Shown: positions 9,478 to 19,180, counted from the stretch's first letter. The stretch: DNA of 45,753 nucleotides from an uncultured Saprospiraceae bacterium (GCA_937927575.1 CALBEE010000008.1:1-45753), one strand, 5' to 3'. The notes: generated by a model not told the origin, from the letters alone. Numbers and translations: made by a program.

Positions 9478-11013
9478 ATGAAAAATATATTCATCTTCCT
9501 TTTAATTGGTGTGTCAACTGGTGTATTTGCCCAAGCTTCTCTCAATCTCAAAGAAGTAGGTGCCCATGATACAGGAAGTGTCGATTATAATGATGTTTGG
9601 GGATACGTACATGATGACAAAGAGTTCATCGTATATGGGGCAAGAGATAAAATCGCTATTGTAGATGTTACAGATTGTTCCAATCCAATAGAAGAAGCAG
9701 TAATTGATGATGGTAATAGTACAATATGGAGAGATTTTAAAGATTATGGTGATTATATATATGGCGTTTGTGATCAAGGTTCTGAAGGATTAGAAATCAT
9801 AAATAAAGATGACTATTCATTTACTCAGATTACAGATTTTCCAAGAGCTCATAATTTATTTATAGATGAAGACAATGGTCTCTTATATGTAGCTGGAAGT
9901 AGAGGTGGAGGCTTGGCGCAAACAAGGGGATTATTGGTTTACGATGTAGGAGCGGATCAATTGAATCCACCATTAGTAGCAGAAATTGATTTTAATGATT
10001 TTGATGATGAAAGTGGATCTAATATTAATTGGTACGTACATGATGTATACGTTCGAGATAATATAGCATATTGCTCGCATGGCTTTACTGGATATGCCAT
10101 TTGGGATTTTACGGATGTAGAGAATCCGGTTCAACTCGGCTTTAGTGAATGCGATGGATTAGGAGATTATAATCATAGTAGTTGGGTAACTCAAGATCTA
10201 AAGTATGCCTATATAGCGGAAGAAGTACCTCAGAAATCTATTACGATATTAGATATTAGTGATGTAACAGATATCCAGTATTTAGGTCAATTTAGCGATC
10301 CTCTTTTGACAGGAGCTTCGACACCTCCTAGAGTTCATAATCCTTTCATTAGAGCAGATTTGTTGTATACATCTTATTATCATGATGGAGTCAAAGTTTA
10401 TGATATTTCAGAACCTGAAGAACCTGTACTCGAAGCATATTTTGATACGGCAACGGGTCACTCTAGCTATAGTGGGTATATCGGCGCTTGGGGTATTTAC
10501 CCCTTCTTACCGAGTGGATGTATTGGGGTTTCAGATATTGAAGATGGATTATTATTATTAGAACATGAAGTAGAAACTACGAGTACGATTACTGATGCCG
10601 ACCTTATGTTTGATGATCTTTCAGTAGGATTAGTGTTTAGAAAAAATGCTGACGATTATGGAAGATTGCGTTCTGGACCGAATGGTGAAATTGTGGTTCA
10701 GGCGATGGGTGGCATACCGGCGAGTCATGAAGATCTAAAAAGATCAAATTTATATATCGATAATGCCTCTAAAGGATTGATCTTTAGTGTAAGCGGAAAA
10801 TTGTTTAGAATGCAAGTGAATGACATAGGTAATATAGTCAACACCTTTATAGGTTTTGTGGAACCTAATGCGGTAGTAAAAGCGCAAACTACTAATATGG
10901 TGATCAATAGTGTGGGTTCGTCATTGATTATGAAATCTCCAGATGGAACTTGTTGGAGAGTAAATATTAATATCGATAACATGTTGGTTACTGAGAGCAC
11001 GATTTGCCCTTAG
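9478..11013 (+). CDS. Exported choice-of-anchor B family (LVIVD-repeat beta-propeller) protein
   Basis: A 511-aa protein with a signal peptide (FIFLLIGVSTGVFAQ). Residues about 25-370 follow the choice-of-anchor B pattern. NDVWGY and STIWRDFKDYGDYIYGV are diagnostic, and blades recur around strings such as IAIVDVTDCSNP, YAIWDFTDVENPVQ, ITILDISDVTDIQ and VKVYDISEPEEPV. The last about 135 residues form a separate region that I do not recognise (ADLMFDDLSVGLVFRK onward, ending in CP). Family members usually end in an anchor or sorting domain, hence the name. Here the usual T9SS motifs (NP..., G.Y) are absent, so the means of anchoring is unclear. Function is unknown; a beta-propeller display or binding role is inferred only from the fold. 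Confidence 0.85.
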   Translation: MKNIFIFLLIGVSTGVFAQASLNLKEVGAHDTGSVDYNDVWGYVHDDKEFIVYGARDKIAIVDVTDCSNPIEEAVIDDGNSTIWRDFKDYGDYIYGVCDQGSEGLEIINKDDYSFTQITDFPRAHNLFIDEDNGLLYVAGSRGGGLAQTRGLLVYDVGADQLNPPLVAEIDFNDFDDESGSNINWYVHDVYVRDNIAYCSHGFTGYAIWDFTDVENPVQLGFSECDGLGDYNHSSWVTQDLKYAYIAEEVPQKSITILDISDVTDIQYLGQFSDPLLTGASTPPRVHNPFIRADLLYTSYYHDGVKVYDISEPEEPVLEAYFDTATGHSSYSGYIGAWGIYPFLPSGCIGVSDIEDGLLLLEHEVETTSTITDADLMFDDLSVGLVFRKNADDYGRLRSGPNGEIVVQAMGGIPASHEDLKRSNLYIDNASKGLIFSVSGKLFRMQVNDIGNIVNTFIGFVEPNAVVKAQTTNMVINSVGSSLIMKSPDGTCWRVNINIDNMLVTESTICP

Positions 11014-11342
11014 TACATCTAATTTATTTTCGAATTTCAATTTTTGTAGGTCGTATATTCTTTAATTTATTTAAAGAAGTGATAGGTAGTAAGGTATCCC
11101 CAAAGCCGGATAGCTTATTTTGATGCTTTTTGTCAGAATTATATTTCAATTTGACTTCTAATTGGCGACAATAACTTGGTAAAAAAGTGCTTTGAATTGT
11201 TGAACTATGTCAAAGGTGACATTTGGGAGAGTAAGATTATGAAATTTATTAGCTAATATTAGAAAGTGAAAACAACCAAATATTTACTACTCGATTTGGA
11301 GGAAATTGAGTAGATGATTTTTTCACTATTTAATTTGATGCT
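11014..11342. other. 329-bp intergenic region
   Basis: AT-rich spacer between two same-strand exported-protein genes. It holds one terminator-like hairpin (11091-11116) and otherwise nothing I can assign. The last about 200 bases presumably contain the promoter and leader of the 11343 gene, but no convincing TAnnTTTG box was found. Confidence 0.5.
11091..11116 (+). terminator. Terminator-like hairpin after the choice-of-anchor B gene
   Basis: aaggtatcc and ggatagctt form a 9-bp stem with one mismatch around an 8-base loop. The stem is followed by the T-rich attttgatgcttttt. It lies 78 bases past the stop codon at 11013. The stem is short and the T-run is interrupted, so this is tentative. 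Confidence 0.3.
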
Positions 11343-13646
11343 ATGAAAAACACTTTTGCAATAGTATTTATATTGCTGTTTGCCCAGTTTTTGTATTCAC
11401 AAGAATGTGATCCTTTTTCCAGTTCGATTGAGAACATTCATGGTAAAGTTAAACAAACTTTATTGGTAGGAGAGGAGGGTTTACTAAATCCAATTTATAT
11501 TAAAAAAGGCATTGGTCCTGAAGGTGATTTAGACAGCCGTATCTATGCTCCTCTGATTTATTCAAGTAATATTTGGGCCGGTGGTTTAGATCCATCTGGA
11601 AACATAAAATTGGCCGTAGGAGAGTATAATAAACAAGATTGGAGACCCGGTCCGTTAGATATTTTTGGTAGCACTGATTCTTCCATTTGCGATAGCTGGG
11701 ATAGAATATGGAATGTAAGCAAGGAGGATGTTTTAAAAGCACGAGAAGTTTTTTTAGAAGGCGATCCCTGTGATCAAATACCTGAGGTTATTTTAAATTG
11801 GCCAGGAAGAAATAACACTAATTTAGCTTTTTTGCCAGCGGATACTCATTTTGGAGGATTTTGGGATGAGAATGGAAATGGAAATTACGACCCTTGTGAA
11901 GGAGATTTTCCAGTAGTAGTAATAGAAGGATGCGAAGGGTTTGGAAGTGAAAATTTTTTAGAACAAATGCCAAGCGAATTTTCATTTTATGTTATGAATG
12001 ATAATGCTGCGCAGCACGAAGTGTCTGATGCTACACCTATGCAACTTGAAGTACATGTTACTTCATTTACATTCAAATCACAAGAAGCTGAGGGCATTAT
12101 TTTTTTTAAACATAAATTTATAAATAGAGCTTCAGAAGATATTAGACAAATGAATTTTGGGCAATGGATTGATTTTGATTTGGGGTGTAGTACCAATGAT
12201 AAAATAGGGTCGGATGAGGAGCGTCAAATGATCTATGCGTATAATGGATCTACTGAAGTTAATTGTGGAGAAAATAGTTTGGAAGATCAAAATATCGCAG
12301 CGGGTTTTACTTTTTTGAGAGGTCCACGTGGTCCATTTGTAATTGTCGAAGGATCAGATGGGCAAGATTCTTTGGTGCATCCAATCTTGGGTTCAGGGGA
12401 TTTCGATACACTAGCAGAGCAGAGGGCTTCTAAAGCGATGATTCCACACGATTGCTTCGATACATCGCAACCTGATAATTGTAATCCCCAATCCGCAAAT
12501 GATTATTTTAATTTATTGAATGCAAGAAATTTCGATGGATCTTTTGCTTTGGATAACGAAGGTATTTCTACATCATTTTTATTTGATGGTAATCCTGCGA
12601 ATGAAGAGGAGTGGTCATTATGTACTGATCAAAGTACAGCAGAAACTACAGCGATATTAGCGATGGATAATATCATGCTTCAACCGCAAGCTACAAATGA
12701 AATTTTATCTGCATTTTTTTACACTGATGATATAGATTCTGACTGCCCAGATGTGGCTGCTATCAAATATAAAGACGAACTGGTTCAACGATTATACGAT
12801 AATTGTTTCTTTCATTACGAAGGGCCTCCAGCTCCAGAGTTTCAAGTGATTTATAATGATGTGGGTGTAGATATTCAATTGTCATTATTGCCTACTCAAT
12901 ATAGAGAAAGAGTTTTGCAAGCATCATCAGGAGTTCATGATGATTTATATTACAATTTTGAAGGAGTAAAGATTTATCAAGTTGCGAGCGAAAACTTTGA
13001 TATGGATGAGTTAGATAATCCGGAACTAAGTGTATTAGTTTATCAAGGTGATTTAGCAAATGATATTTCGGATATCTCAAATTTCAAATCTGATTTTGAT
13101 GGAGCAATTCAAAATTGGAATGAAGAACTAAAAGTCGAAGGAGGGAATGAAGGAATACAGATTGAATTTTCATTGGAGTATGATTTTATAAGAGACCAAC
13201 CTATAGATTTGTCAAACGAATTATTTTATATAGGGGTGTCTTATGGTTATAATGAATATGAGGCCTTTGATCCCACTGGAATTATTGGAGCGGATGGGTT
13301 AGCGATACCTACTGGACAACAATATGCCTATATAGAAACTACTTGTGGATTAGAAGTGCAGGAAGCCGTAATAAGTGTTTCAGATGTAAGTTCTCCATAT
13401 GAACTAGGCTTGTATGAATACATATACAGCGATAATATTGTGAATTTATTTAATGTAAAAGAAGATTTGATCTTACAACTTTATTCAATAGATGGAAAGT
13501 CCCTAGAGCAATGGAATGCAAAAAAAGGATCGTCATTTTCTTCTTATAATCTAAGTGATAAATTATCAAGTGGGTTATATGTACTCAATATTCAAGCATC
13601 ATTTTCTAAGTCATTTGGTAATCATAAATTAGTAGTGTTTAATTAA
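11343..13646 (+). CDS. Large exported T9SS type A sorting-domain protein
   Basis: A 767-aa protein with a signal peptide (FAIVFILLFAQFLYSQ). The body resembles a group of long Bacteroidota surface proteins marked by SSNIWAGGLDPSGNIKLA, WRPGPLDIFG, a DENGNGNYDPCEGDFPVV calcium-site-like stretch, and GQWIDFDLGCSTNDKIGSDEERQMIYAYNG (quoted only to mark the region around residues 275-305). No enzymatic domain is recognised. The last about 75 residues look like a T9SS type A sorting domain (LYSIDGKSLEQW, SSGLYVLNIQ), so it is probably exported across the outer membrane and cell-surface attached; this is inference from the domain. It is preceded by the choice-of-anchor B gene and followed by about 375 bp of spacer, so it is likely transcribed alone. 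Confidence 0.8.
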   Translation: MKNTFAIVFILLFAQFLYSQECDPFSSSIENIHGKVKQTLLVGEEGLLNPIYIKKGIGPEGDLDSRIYAPLIYSSNIWAGGLDPSGNIKLAVGEYNKQDWRPGPLDIFGSTDSSICDSWDRIWNVSKEDVLKAREVFLEGDPCDQIPEVILNWPGRNNTNLAFLPADTHFGGFWDENGNGNYDPCEGDFPVVVIEGCEGFGSENFLEQMPSEFSFYVMNDNAAQHEVSDATPMQLEVHVTSFTFKSQEAEGIIFFKHKFINRASEDIRQMNFGQWIDFDLGCSTNDKIGSDEERQMIYAYNGSTEVNCGENSLEDQNIAAGFTFLRGPRGPFVIVEGSDGQDSLVHPILGSGDFDTLAEQRASKAMIPHDCFDTSQPDNCNPQSANDYFNLLNARNFDGSFALDNEGISTSFLFDGNPANEEEWSLCTDQSTAETTAILAMDNIMLQPQATNEILSAFFYTDDIDSDCPDVAAIKYKDELVQRLYDNCFFHYEGPPAPEFQVIYNDVGVDIQLSLLPTQYRERVLQASSGVHDDLYYNFEGVKIYQVASENFDMDELDNPELSVLVYQGDLANDISDISNFKSDFDGAIQNWNEELKVEGGNEGIQIEFSLEYDFIRDQPIDLSNELFYIGVSYGYNEYEAFDPTGIIGADGLAIPTGQQYAYIETTCGLEVQEAVISVSDVSSPYELGLYEYIYSDNIVNLFNVKEDLILQLYSIDGKSLEQWNAKKGSSFSSYNLSDKLSSGLYVLNIQASFSKSFGNHKLVVFN

Positions 13647-14021
13647 AGCTTCGAAGATATAATTCCTTAATGTAGGTATATTGAGGAAATATACTTTCTT
13701 TAAGGTCATTAACCTTTGACATTGTGATAGTGATTTTTTCGTTAAAAAGAGAAATAGTCTTGATTTGTAAAAGTTTTTCGATTATCTTTAGTGACCTAAT
13801 TCTAAGGGAGTGGTTGAATGCTTGAATGAAATACCTATAGAGTACGATAATTGCTTCTACAACATTTATGGTTTATTGTAATAAGCTGTTGAGTCAGACT
13901 ATTACATGTCTAATATATGCGGTCATATTAGAAAGTATTGTAATTGTTAATTTACAAAACTACTTTTCGGTATCCGCGAATGAATGTATTGAATGTTTTT
14001 TTTGAAGTTAAATAATTGGAA
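13647..14021. other. Intergenic region before the small HTH gene
   Basis: About 375 bp of AT-rich sequence with no ORF of note. It must carry the promoter of the HTH/T9SS cassette. I found only near-matches to TAnnTTTG (such as TATCTTTA around 13790) with poor -33 spacing, so no promoter is called. Confidence 0.4.
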
Positions 14022-14258
14022 ATGAATTTTATTGAAAAATCTAAGATGTTAGAACGAGTGGATCAACTCATTCGTATGAAGGCTACTGGAACTGCAGGGG
14101 AATTGGCTAAGAAGTTAAATCAATCGAGGAGTAGTGTGTACAATACTTTAGATTTGTTAAGGGATATGGGTGCTGATATTAAGTATTGTGAATCAAGAAA
14201 AAGTTATTATTATACCACAGATAAAATTCTGGCTATTGGTTATAAAAAAAATAAATAA
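14022..14258 (+). CDS. Small winged-helix HTH DNA-binding protein
   Basis: A 78-aa protein from the ATG at 14022; an in-frame TTG two codons earlier is less likely. Residues about 8-50 form a helix-turn-helix: ERVDQLIRMKATGTAGELAK leads into the recognition-helix region LNQSRSSVYNTLDLLRDMGA. A wing-like segment follows (IKYCESRKSYYYT). This is the form of small DeoR/HTH_11-like regulators seen in Bacteroidota genomes. It has no ligand domain, so any signal input must come from elsewhere. It sits 142 bp upstream of, and on the same strand as, two paralogous Cys-rich T9SS proteins. A local regulatory role is an inference from position only. Confidence 0.75.
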   Translation: MNFIEKSKMLERVDQLIRMKATGTAGELAKKLNQSRSSVYNTLDLLRDMGADIKYCESRKSYYYTTDKILAIGYKKNK

Positions 14259-14400
14259 TTTCAAGTCTAAAATTTATGGACAAGTATGACTTAATATAGC
14301 AGTGTAATTAAAATGCTCTTCTCATATGGCAAGATCTTTCTCTAAGGTTGAGCATAGTATTGCACTTTTATATTTTTCATTAACCTAAATTTTAATTAGT

Positions 14401-15843
14401 ATGAATAGAAAATTTAAACATTCGGTAAGTTTTATGGTGCTGTTTTTTGGAATTGCACAACTCGCAATGGCCTGTTGGCAGGGATGTGTTGTAGATAAAT
14501 GTACAGGTGAGCCTTTAGCTGGTTATCCGATCCGTTATTACGATCCTAATGCCAATGGAGGAGTTGGGGGAGGAACTACATTCACTACCGATAGTGATGG
14601 TTGTTTTAGTTACTCAGGTGATGTTGGATCACAGATTTCAATTAATGGACAAACCTACTCTTATAACGGAGGCCCTTGTAGACAATTAGGTAATGTATCA
14701 GCATACGGTCTTACAAGTTGGTTAGGTGCTAGATCAAGAAAATTTCACTTAGGATCTCCTAATGATGTTGGTGTTTGGAATTCACAATTCTATGGTTGTA
14801 ATGATAACTTTTTACAGTTTGGATACATGGCAGAAGACTTAAGTAATTATTGTATTAAGATTGAAGTTTTTCAGCTAAATGGATGGAGTTCGGATAAGGT
14901 GATTTCTTTAGACTGGACTGAGTTTGTAGACGAAGATGGCCGACCGCTTAATGATTTAAGTTCTATAATGAGTGGGTTTCCAAGAGATACTTATACCATC
15001 CGAGTAGCTATTAAATGTTGTGATGATAAGGATGATGATGGACTCAGCAATGGAGTAAATGGGTTCAGCGGTAATTTCGTTTGGCAACCAGACGCAGCTA
15101 TTGATGACGTTGATTTTGATTGGGTAGGATCTTCTGGTACGGAAGCCATTAATAATGATGGTAATCCAAATAATAATATCCATCCTAATGATGGGACGAT
15201 TTGGCAGTTAGGGGAGCTTACTTGTGGAACATATATTGATCTAAGTAGTATCTCTAATAATGTAAGTCAAATTACGGTTAGATTAGAGCAAATGGTGGAT
15301 TGTCTCATAGGTGGGCCTGTACTTTATGAACAGACTTATAATTCAACTGGAAGTGTGCCTGCGGTACTTAATTTTAATCAATTAACGTCTGCATATTTTT
15401 TAACTAGTTCGGATTATACAAAAGGTGAAACTTGTTTTCAATTTACCATCGAAGCGAAGGCTAATAATAATTGCCCTGCGAAAGTGAATAGTGGAATATT
15501 TCAGATTGCTGACAACTGTGCTTTCTGTTTAACCGCAAATGATGTTACACCAGAAATGGCTGCAGAAGTGGGATTAACATCTACTATGTTAAGTGCGATC
15601 AATACGGATTCTAGAGATGGCATAGAATTTTCTATTTCTCCGAATCCTGTTCAAGATATATTGTATATTACAGGTGGAGAGCAAGTTAAAAACATGAGTA
15701 TATTATCTAGCGCTGCTAGTGTAATGTATAATGGTGGTAAACTTAATCAAATAAACATTCAAGATTATCCATCAGGACTTTATTTTGTAAAATGCGTAAA
15801 TATTGACGGAACTACTCAAACATATAAAATTATTAAAGAGTAA
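14401..15843 (+). CDS. Cys-rich exported protein with T9SS type A domain (paralogue 1)
   Basis: A 480-aa protein with a signal peptide ending near AMA before CWQGC. The first about 90 mature residues look like a disulfide-containing carboxypeptidase-regulatory/Cna-B-like fold (GCVVDKCTGEPLAGYPI, TTDSDGCFSY, GGPCRQLG). The middle holds DVDFDWVGSSGTEAIN, GELTCGTY and TSSDYTKGETCFQF. The end is a T9SS type A sorting domain (PNPVQDILYITGG, DYPSGLYFVKC). The protein at 17484 is clearly homologous over its whole length and keeps most Cys positions, so these are tandem duplicates. No known family function is recognised. The small HTH gene precedes it, and its last 41 bases overlap the 5' end of the type B protein gene in a different frame. 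Confidence 0.82.
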   Translation: MNRKFKHSVSFMVLFFGIAQLAMACWQGCVVDKCTGEPLAGYPIRYYDPNANGGVGGGTTFTTDSDGCFSYSGDVGSQISINGQTYSYNGGPCRQLGNVSAYGLTSWLGARSRKFHLGSPNDVGVWNSQFYGCNDNFLQFGYMAEDLSNYCIKIEVFQLNGWSSDKVISLDWTEFVDEDGRPLNDLSSIMSGFPRDTYTIRVAIKCCDDKDDDGLSNGVNGFSGNFVWQPDAAIDDVDFDWVGSSGTEAINNDGNPNNNIHPNDGTIWQLGELTCGTYIDLSSISNNVSQITVRLEQMVDCLIGGPVLYEQTYNSTGSVPAVLNFNQLTSAYFLTSSDYTKGETCFQFTIEAKANNNCPAKVNSGIFQIADNCAFCLTANDVTPEMAAEVGLTSTMLSAINTDSRDGIEFSISPNPVQDILYITGGEQVKNMSILSSAASVMYNGGKLNQINIQDYPSGLYFVKCVNIDGTTQTYKIIKE

Positions 15844-17281
15844 ATCTTTTATTACTGATAGGGGCTTATTTGGGTCTCTATCAGTTTTAATATTCTTTAT
15901 CATATGCTCGTTGCATACGCAATTGGTATGCCAGAATCTCGTAGTTAATGGTGATTTTGAAGAATATATTCAATGCAGAGGTGGTGATGGTATTTCGCCA
16001 TATTTCAATGGTTATGTTAGAGATTGGAATTCTTACCTTGCTCAGAATGGTTTTGACCTTGGGGCTCAATTTCATATTGACTGTTTTCAAGGTGATGAAT
16101 ATTGGTGGAATCTCCAAATTGATTCTATGGAGTATTATAGTGGTGAATCTTTGATCGTATGTCCTTGGACAAGGAGAAATCCTACGAGTAATGTAAAGCG
16201 CTTTTATTATTATTCTAGATTGCAAGAGGTAATGATCAAGGATAGCACCTACTCTGTTAGTTACGTTATGCATATGAATAAAAACTATTCAATAAGTGAC
16301 CATGTAGGCGTAACATTTATAACAGATACCAGTCAAATATATGCTTCTGGAGACCAATATTTAACCAATGATTACGTAGGCTATAGAGATGAATTTAAAG
16401 GGCCTGATGATATTTGGCATGAGATTGAAGGATGTTATATTGCCAAAGGCGGAGAACAATGGGTTTTGGTGGGAACATTTTTACCTCACAATGAAATACA
16501 TTTTTCTGATCATACAGGGACATTTGCAGACTTCGCTTCAATGTTACTATTTGATGATCTAAAAGTATCCTTAGCGACTAGTATACGCGAGTCAGATGAA
16601 GAGATGATTGTGTGTGATGGAGATGAAGTCGATCTACCTTTGCCAGAAAATGATAAAGTAATTATCGTCGATGAATTTGGAATTGAGGTTACTGATTTTT
16701 TTGCAGAATGGCCCTACCTCGATACATTATATTATGAGGATGCTTGTTTTGGAAGATTGGGTATGATTAGTATCATACCAGAGATTTGTGATGAGTTAAT
16801 AGAAGAAGACATAGTACTTTGTGTAAATCAGAATATTGATTTACAAACATATACGTCAGAGGAGTATTACCTTTTGGATGAGGCACAAAATGTTGTAACT
16901 AATTTCACTTCCGAAGTCGAAGGATTATTTACACTGTATGTAGTGCATGATCGCTATGGTCAAAGAGGAGAGATAGTCATTGAAGTTGTTGCTTGTAATG
17001 ATTGTGAAATTTTCTTGCCTAACATTATAAATCTTAACTCCCCAATTAATAATCTCTTTACTGCAACTACTAATTGTAGTTTTTTGGAATTTGAAATTGC
17101 TATTTATGATAGATGGGGAGGTAAAATATTTACAAGTACAGATCCTTCATTCCAATGGGAAGGTGATGGAAATAAATTGACAACAGGAGTATATGCTTAT
17201 GTTGTTAAATATCAATTTATTCATCCTACTATACCGCAATCATTACAATATTATACAGGAGATATTACTTTAATAAAGTAA
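15803..17281 (+). CDS. Exported protein with T9SS type B (gliding motility-associated) C-terminal domain
   Basis: The 492-aa reading frame has a long N-region then a hydrophobic core (SLSVLIFFIICSL), and a mature part beginning near QNLVVNGDFEEY, as in many exported proteins with an N-terminal lectin-like jelly-roll. The last about 90 residues are a T9SS type B sorting domain: CEIFLPNIINLNS, IYDRWGGKIFTS, FQWEGDGN, GVYAYVVKYQF, GDITLIK. It contains no ATG before the signal peptide. The furthest upstream start is TTG at 15803, which overlaps the previous gene by 41 bp; other options are ATT codons or the TTG at about 15911, which would cut the signal peptide. The true start is therefore uncertain and translational coupling is likely. 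It sits between two type A paralogues to which it is not related. Confidence 0.78.
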   Translation: MTELLKHIKLLKSKSFITDRGLFGSLSVLIFFIICSLHTQLVCQNLVVNGDFEEYIQCRGGDGISPYFNGYVRDWNSYLAQNGFDLGAQFHIDCFQGDEYWWNLQIDSMEYYSGESLIVCPWTRRNPTSNVKRFYYYSRLQEVMIKDSTYSVSYVMHMNKNYSISDHVGVTFITDTSQIYASGDQYLTNDYVGYRDEFKGPDDIWHEIEGCYIAKGGEQWVLVGTFLPHNEIHFSDHTGTFADFASMLLFDDLKVSLATSIRESDEEMIVCDGDEVDLPLPENDKVIIVDEFGIEVTDFFAEWPYLDTLYYEDACFGRLGMISIIPEICDELIEEDIVLCVNQNIDLQTYTSEEYYLLDEAQNVVTNFTSEVEGLFTLYVVHDRYGQRGEIVIEVVACNDCEIFLPNIINLNSPINNLFTATTNCSFLEFEIAIYDRWGGKIFTSTDPSFQWEGDGNKLTTGVYAYVVKYQFIHPTIPQSLQYYTGDITLIK

Positions 17282-17483
17282 TGATAATTTACTGAATCGC
17301 TTTTCCAAGTGCTAATTCGTGTAGTTCATTTAGAGAATCTAAGATATTGCTCTGAGCTCTTGGTACTAGAGTTCGCAATGCTTTTCAATTTATTGTAGGG
17401 GAGAAAATTTTGAATCATGTTATTTGATGATTTAGATTATATAACAATGTACCAACATTATTAAATTTCAAAAAAACTTAATT

Positions 17484-18947
17484 ATGAATATTAAAATAGT
17501 AATATTAATTTTTGTTACTGCGATTATATACAATCCTGTATTTGGTTGTTGGGAAGGATGTATAGTTGATAGATGTACTGGAGAGCCCTTGCCAAATTAT
17601 CCGTTAACGTATATGCAGCCTGGAGAAAAGGGGTTGAGGGGAATACCAGTAGAGATAATGACAGATGAAGATGGATGTTTTAAAGTTGAAGGAGTTGAAG
17701 GATCTCAATTATTCATAGGTGAAAGATCTTTCGTTTTTCAATCAGGACCTTGTCAGCAATTAGGAGATATAGGTATGTTTAATGGCGGCGGTCATTTACA
17801 AATGACAACCAATAATCAGATCGTTGATATTTCACAATTTCCTTATGGTCCATCTTCACAACTTCCAGTTATTCATGGTTTTGGATGTAGTGATAATTAT
17901 CTTGAACTTTCATATACTTTTGGTTCATCTGCGTGTGCGAGATATAAAATTTTTAATGATAATAATGAACTGATACATGAATTCGATGGCTCTTACCGGC
18001 ATGATGCAGGAAATTTCGCGATTGATGTTCGATTTCCAGAGTCGGGTATCTATAGAATCGAATACACATTGTTCTGCTGCGATAGTGAAGGAGTAGTCGA
18101 TGAGAGTTATTCAGAGACTTTTGTAGGCGTTCTTAATTTTCAAATGGATGAACTAGATGACGGAGATGTTGATTTTGACTGGATTGGAAGTGTTGGCACG
18201 GAACAGATAAATCAAGATGGTAACCTCTTAGATAATGTCCATCCAAGTGATGGAGATTTAATGCAACTTGGAGAATTAACTTGTGGATCTTATTTGTCAG
18301 AAGAACTTTCTACAAATAATCTCTGGAGATTTAGACAACGACTAGAAAAATTACCAACCTGTAATTCCGAAATTTCAGGTTCAGTTTTATTCGAAAGTGA
18401 TGAAATAGTAACCGATGCCGGTGCAGTCAATCCAGGATATATTCCATTAGTGGTAAATTTTAATTCTTTAACAAATGGCTACTTTTTAACTTCCACAGAT
18501 TATACCAAAGGTGAAACATGTTTTAAGTATAGCGTTAGAGCATACTATGCAGGTAATTCTAATACACCAGACGAATGTTTTATTCGTTCGAATAGCGCTA
18601 TATTCCAAATTGCCGACGACTGCTTATATTGTATGACAGTAGAAGATGTCACACCGGAAATCGCTTCCGACATAGGATTAACTTCCACAACTTTAAATAC
18701 TAGTAGATTGGATCTTAGGGATGAGGCGGAATTTTTGATTTATCCAAATCCTGTTCAAGATATATTATATGTTTCGGGTGGGGATCAAATTGAAACAATG
18801 ACTATATTGTCTAGCACTGCTAATATTTTCTACAATGGGAGTAAATTTAACCAAATTAATATGCAAGATTATCCAGCAGGCCTTTATTTTATGAAGTGCA
18901 TAAATATTGACGGAACTACTCAAATTCATAAAATTATCAAAAAGTAA
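17484..18947 (+). CDS. Cys-rich exported protein with T9SS type A domain (paralogue 2)
   Basis: A 487-aa protein with a signal peptide (IVILIFVTAIIYNPVFG), full-length paralogue of the protein at 14401. Conserved landmarks, in order: CWEGCIVDRCTGEPLPNYPL, DEDGCFKVEG, GPCQQLGD, HGFGCSDNYLELSY, DVDFDWIGSVGTEQIN, GELTCGSY, STDYTKGETCFKYS, DVTPEIASDIGLTSTTLN, and the sorting domain PNPVQDILYVSGGDQ with DYPAGLYFMKC. The central region is diverged while the C-terminal third is very similar, with identical DNA blocks of 20 and 24 bp. The N-terminal Cys-bearing domain resembles a carboxypeptidase-regulatory/Cna-B-like fold. Cell-surface location is inferred from the T9SS domain; the role is unknown. 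Its spacing of 202 bp from the type B gene suggests a separate promoter. Confidence 0.82.
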   Translation: MNIKIVILIFVTAIIYNPVFGCWEGCIVDRCTGEPLPNYPLTYMQPGEKGLRGIPVEIMTDEDGCFKVEGVEGSQLFIGERSFVFQSGPCQQLGDIGMFNGGGHLQMTTNNQIVDISQFPYGPSSQLPVIHGFGCSDNYLELSYTFGSSACARYKIFNDNNELIHEFDGSYRHDAGNFAIDVRFPESGIYRIEYTLFCCDSEGVVDESYSETFVGVLNFQMDELDDGDVDFDWIGSVGTEQINQDGNLLDNVHPSDGDLMQLGELTCGSYLSEELSTNNLWRFRQRLEKLPTCNSEISGSVLFESDEIVTDAGAVNPGYIPLVVNFNSLTNGYFLTSTDYTKGETCFKYSVRAYYAGNSNTPDECFIRSNSAIFQIADDCLYCMTVEDVTPEIASDIGLTSTTLNTSRLDLRDEAEFLIYPNPVQDILYVSGGDQIETMTILSSTANIFYNGSKFNQINMQDYPAGLYFMKCINIDGTTQIHKIIKK

Positions 18948-19180
18948 AATTCATTGGACTATTAAGTTTAGGTATATCCCTTACTAAATTTATTACTTCA
19001 GTATCGTAAAAAATATTCGAATTTTTAATTTTAAAACTAATTAGGAAAATGGGTTGTGAAAAAATAAGTGCGATCCTTAATATCATATAATCATATAGTT
19101 TGGGGGTCGTTTAAAATTTTATCAATCTCATACGGATTGCACGATAGAGGTCAATAACTATCAATTATTTTGGGAATATG

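Noticed and set aside
15797..15850. Programmed frameshift joining paralogue 1 to the type B protein
   Set aside because: Paralogue 1 already ends in a complete type A sorting domain matching that of paralogue 2, and the downstream frame has its own signal-peptide-like segment. No slippery sequence is evident.
15887..16273. 128-aa minus-strand ORF
   Set aside because: Antisense to the type B sorting-domain gene, whose product has a recognisable signal peptide and C-terminal domain; the antisense product has no features.
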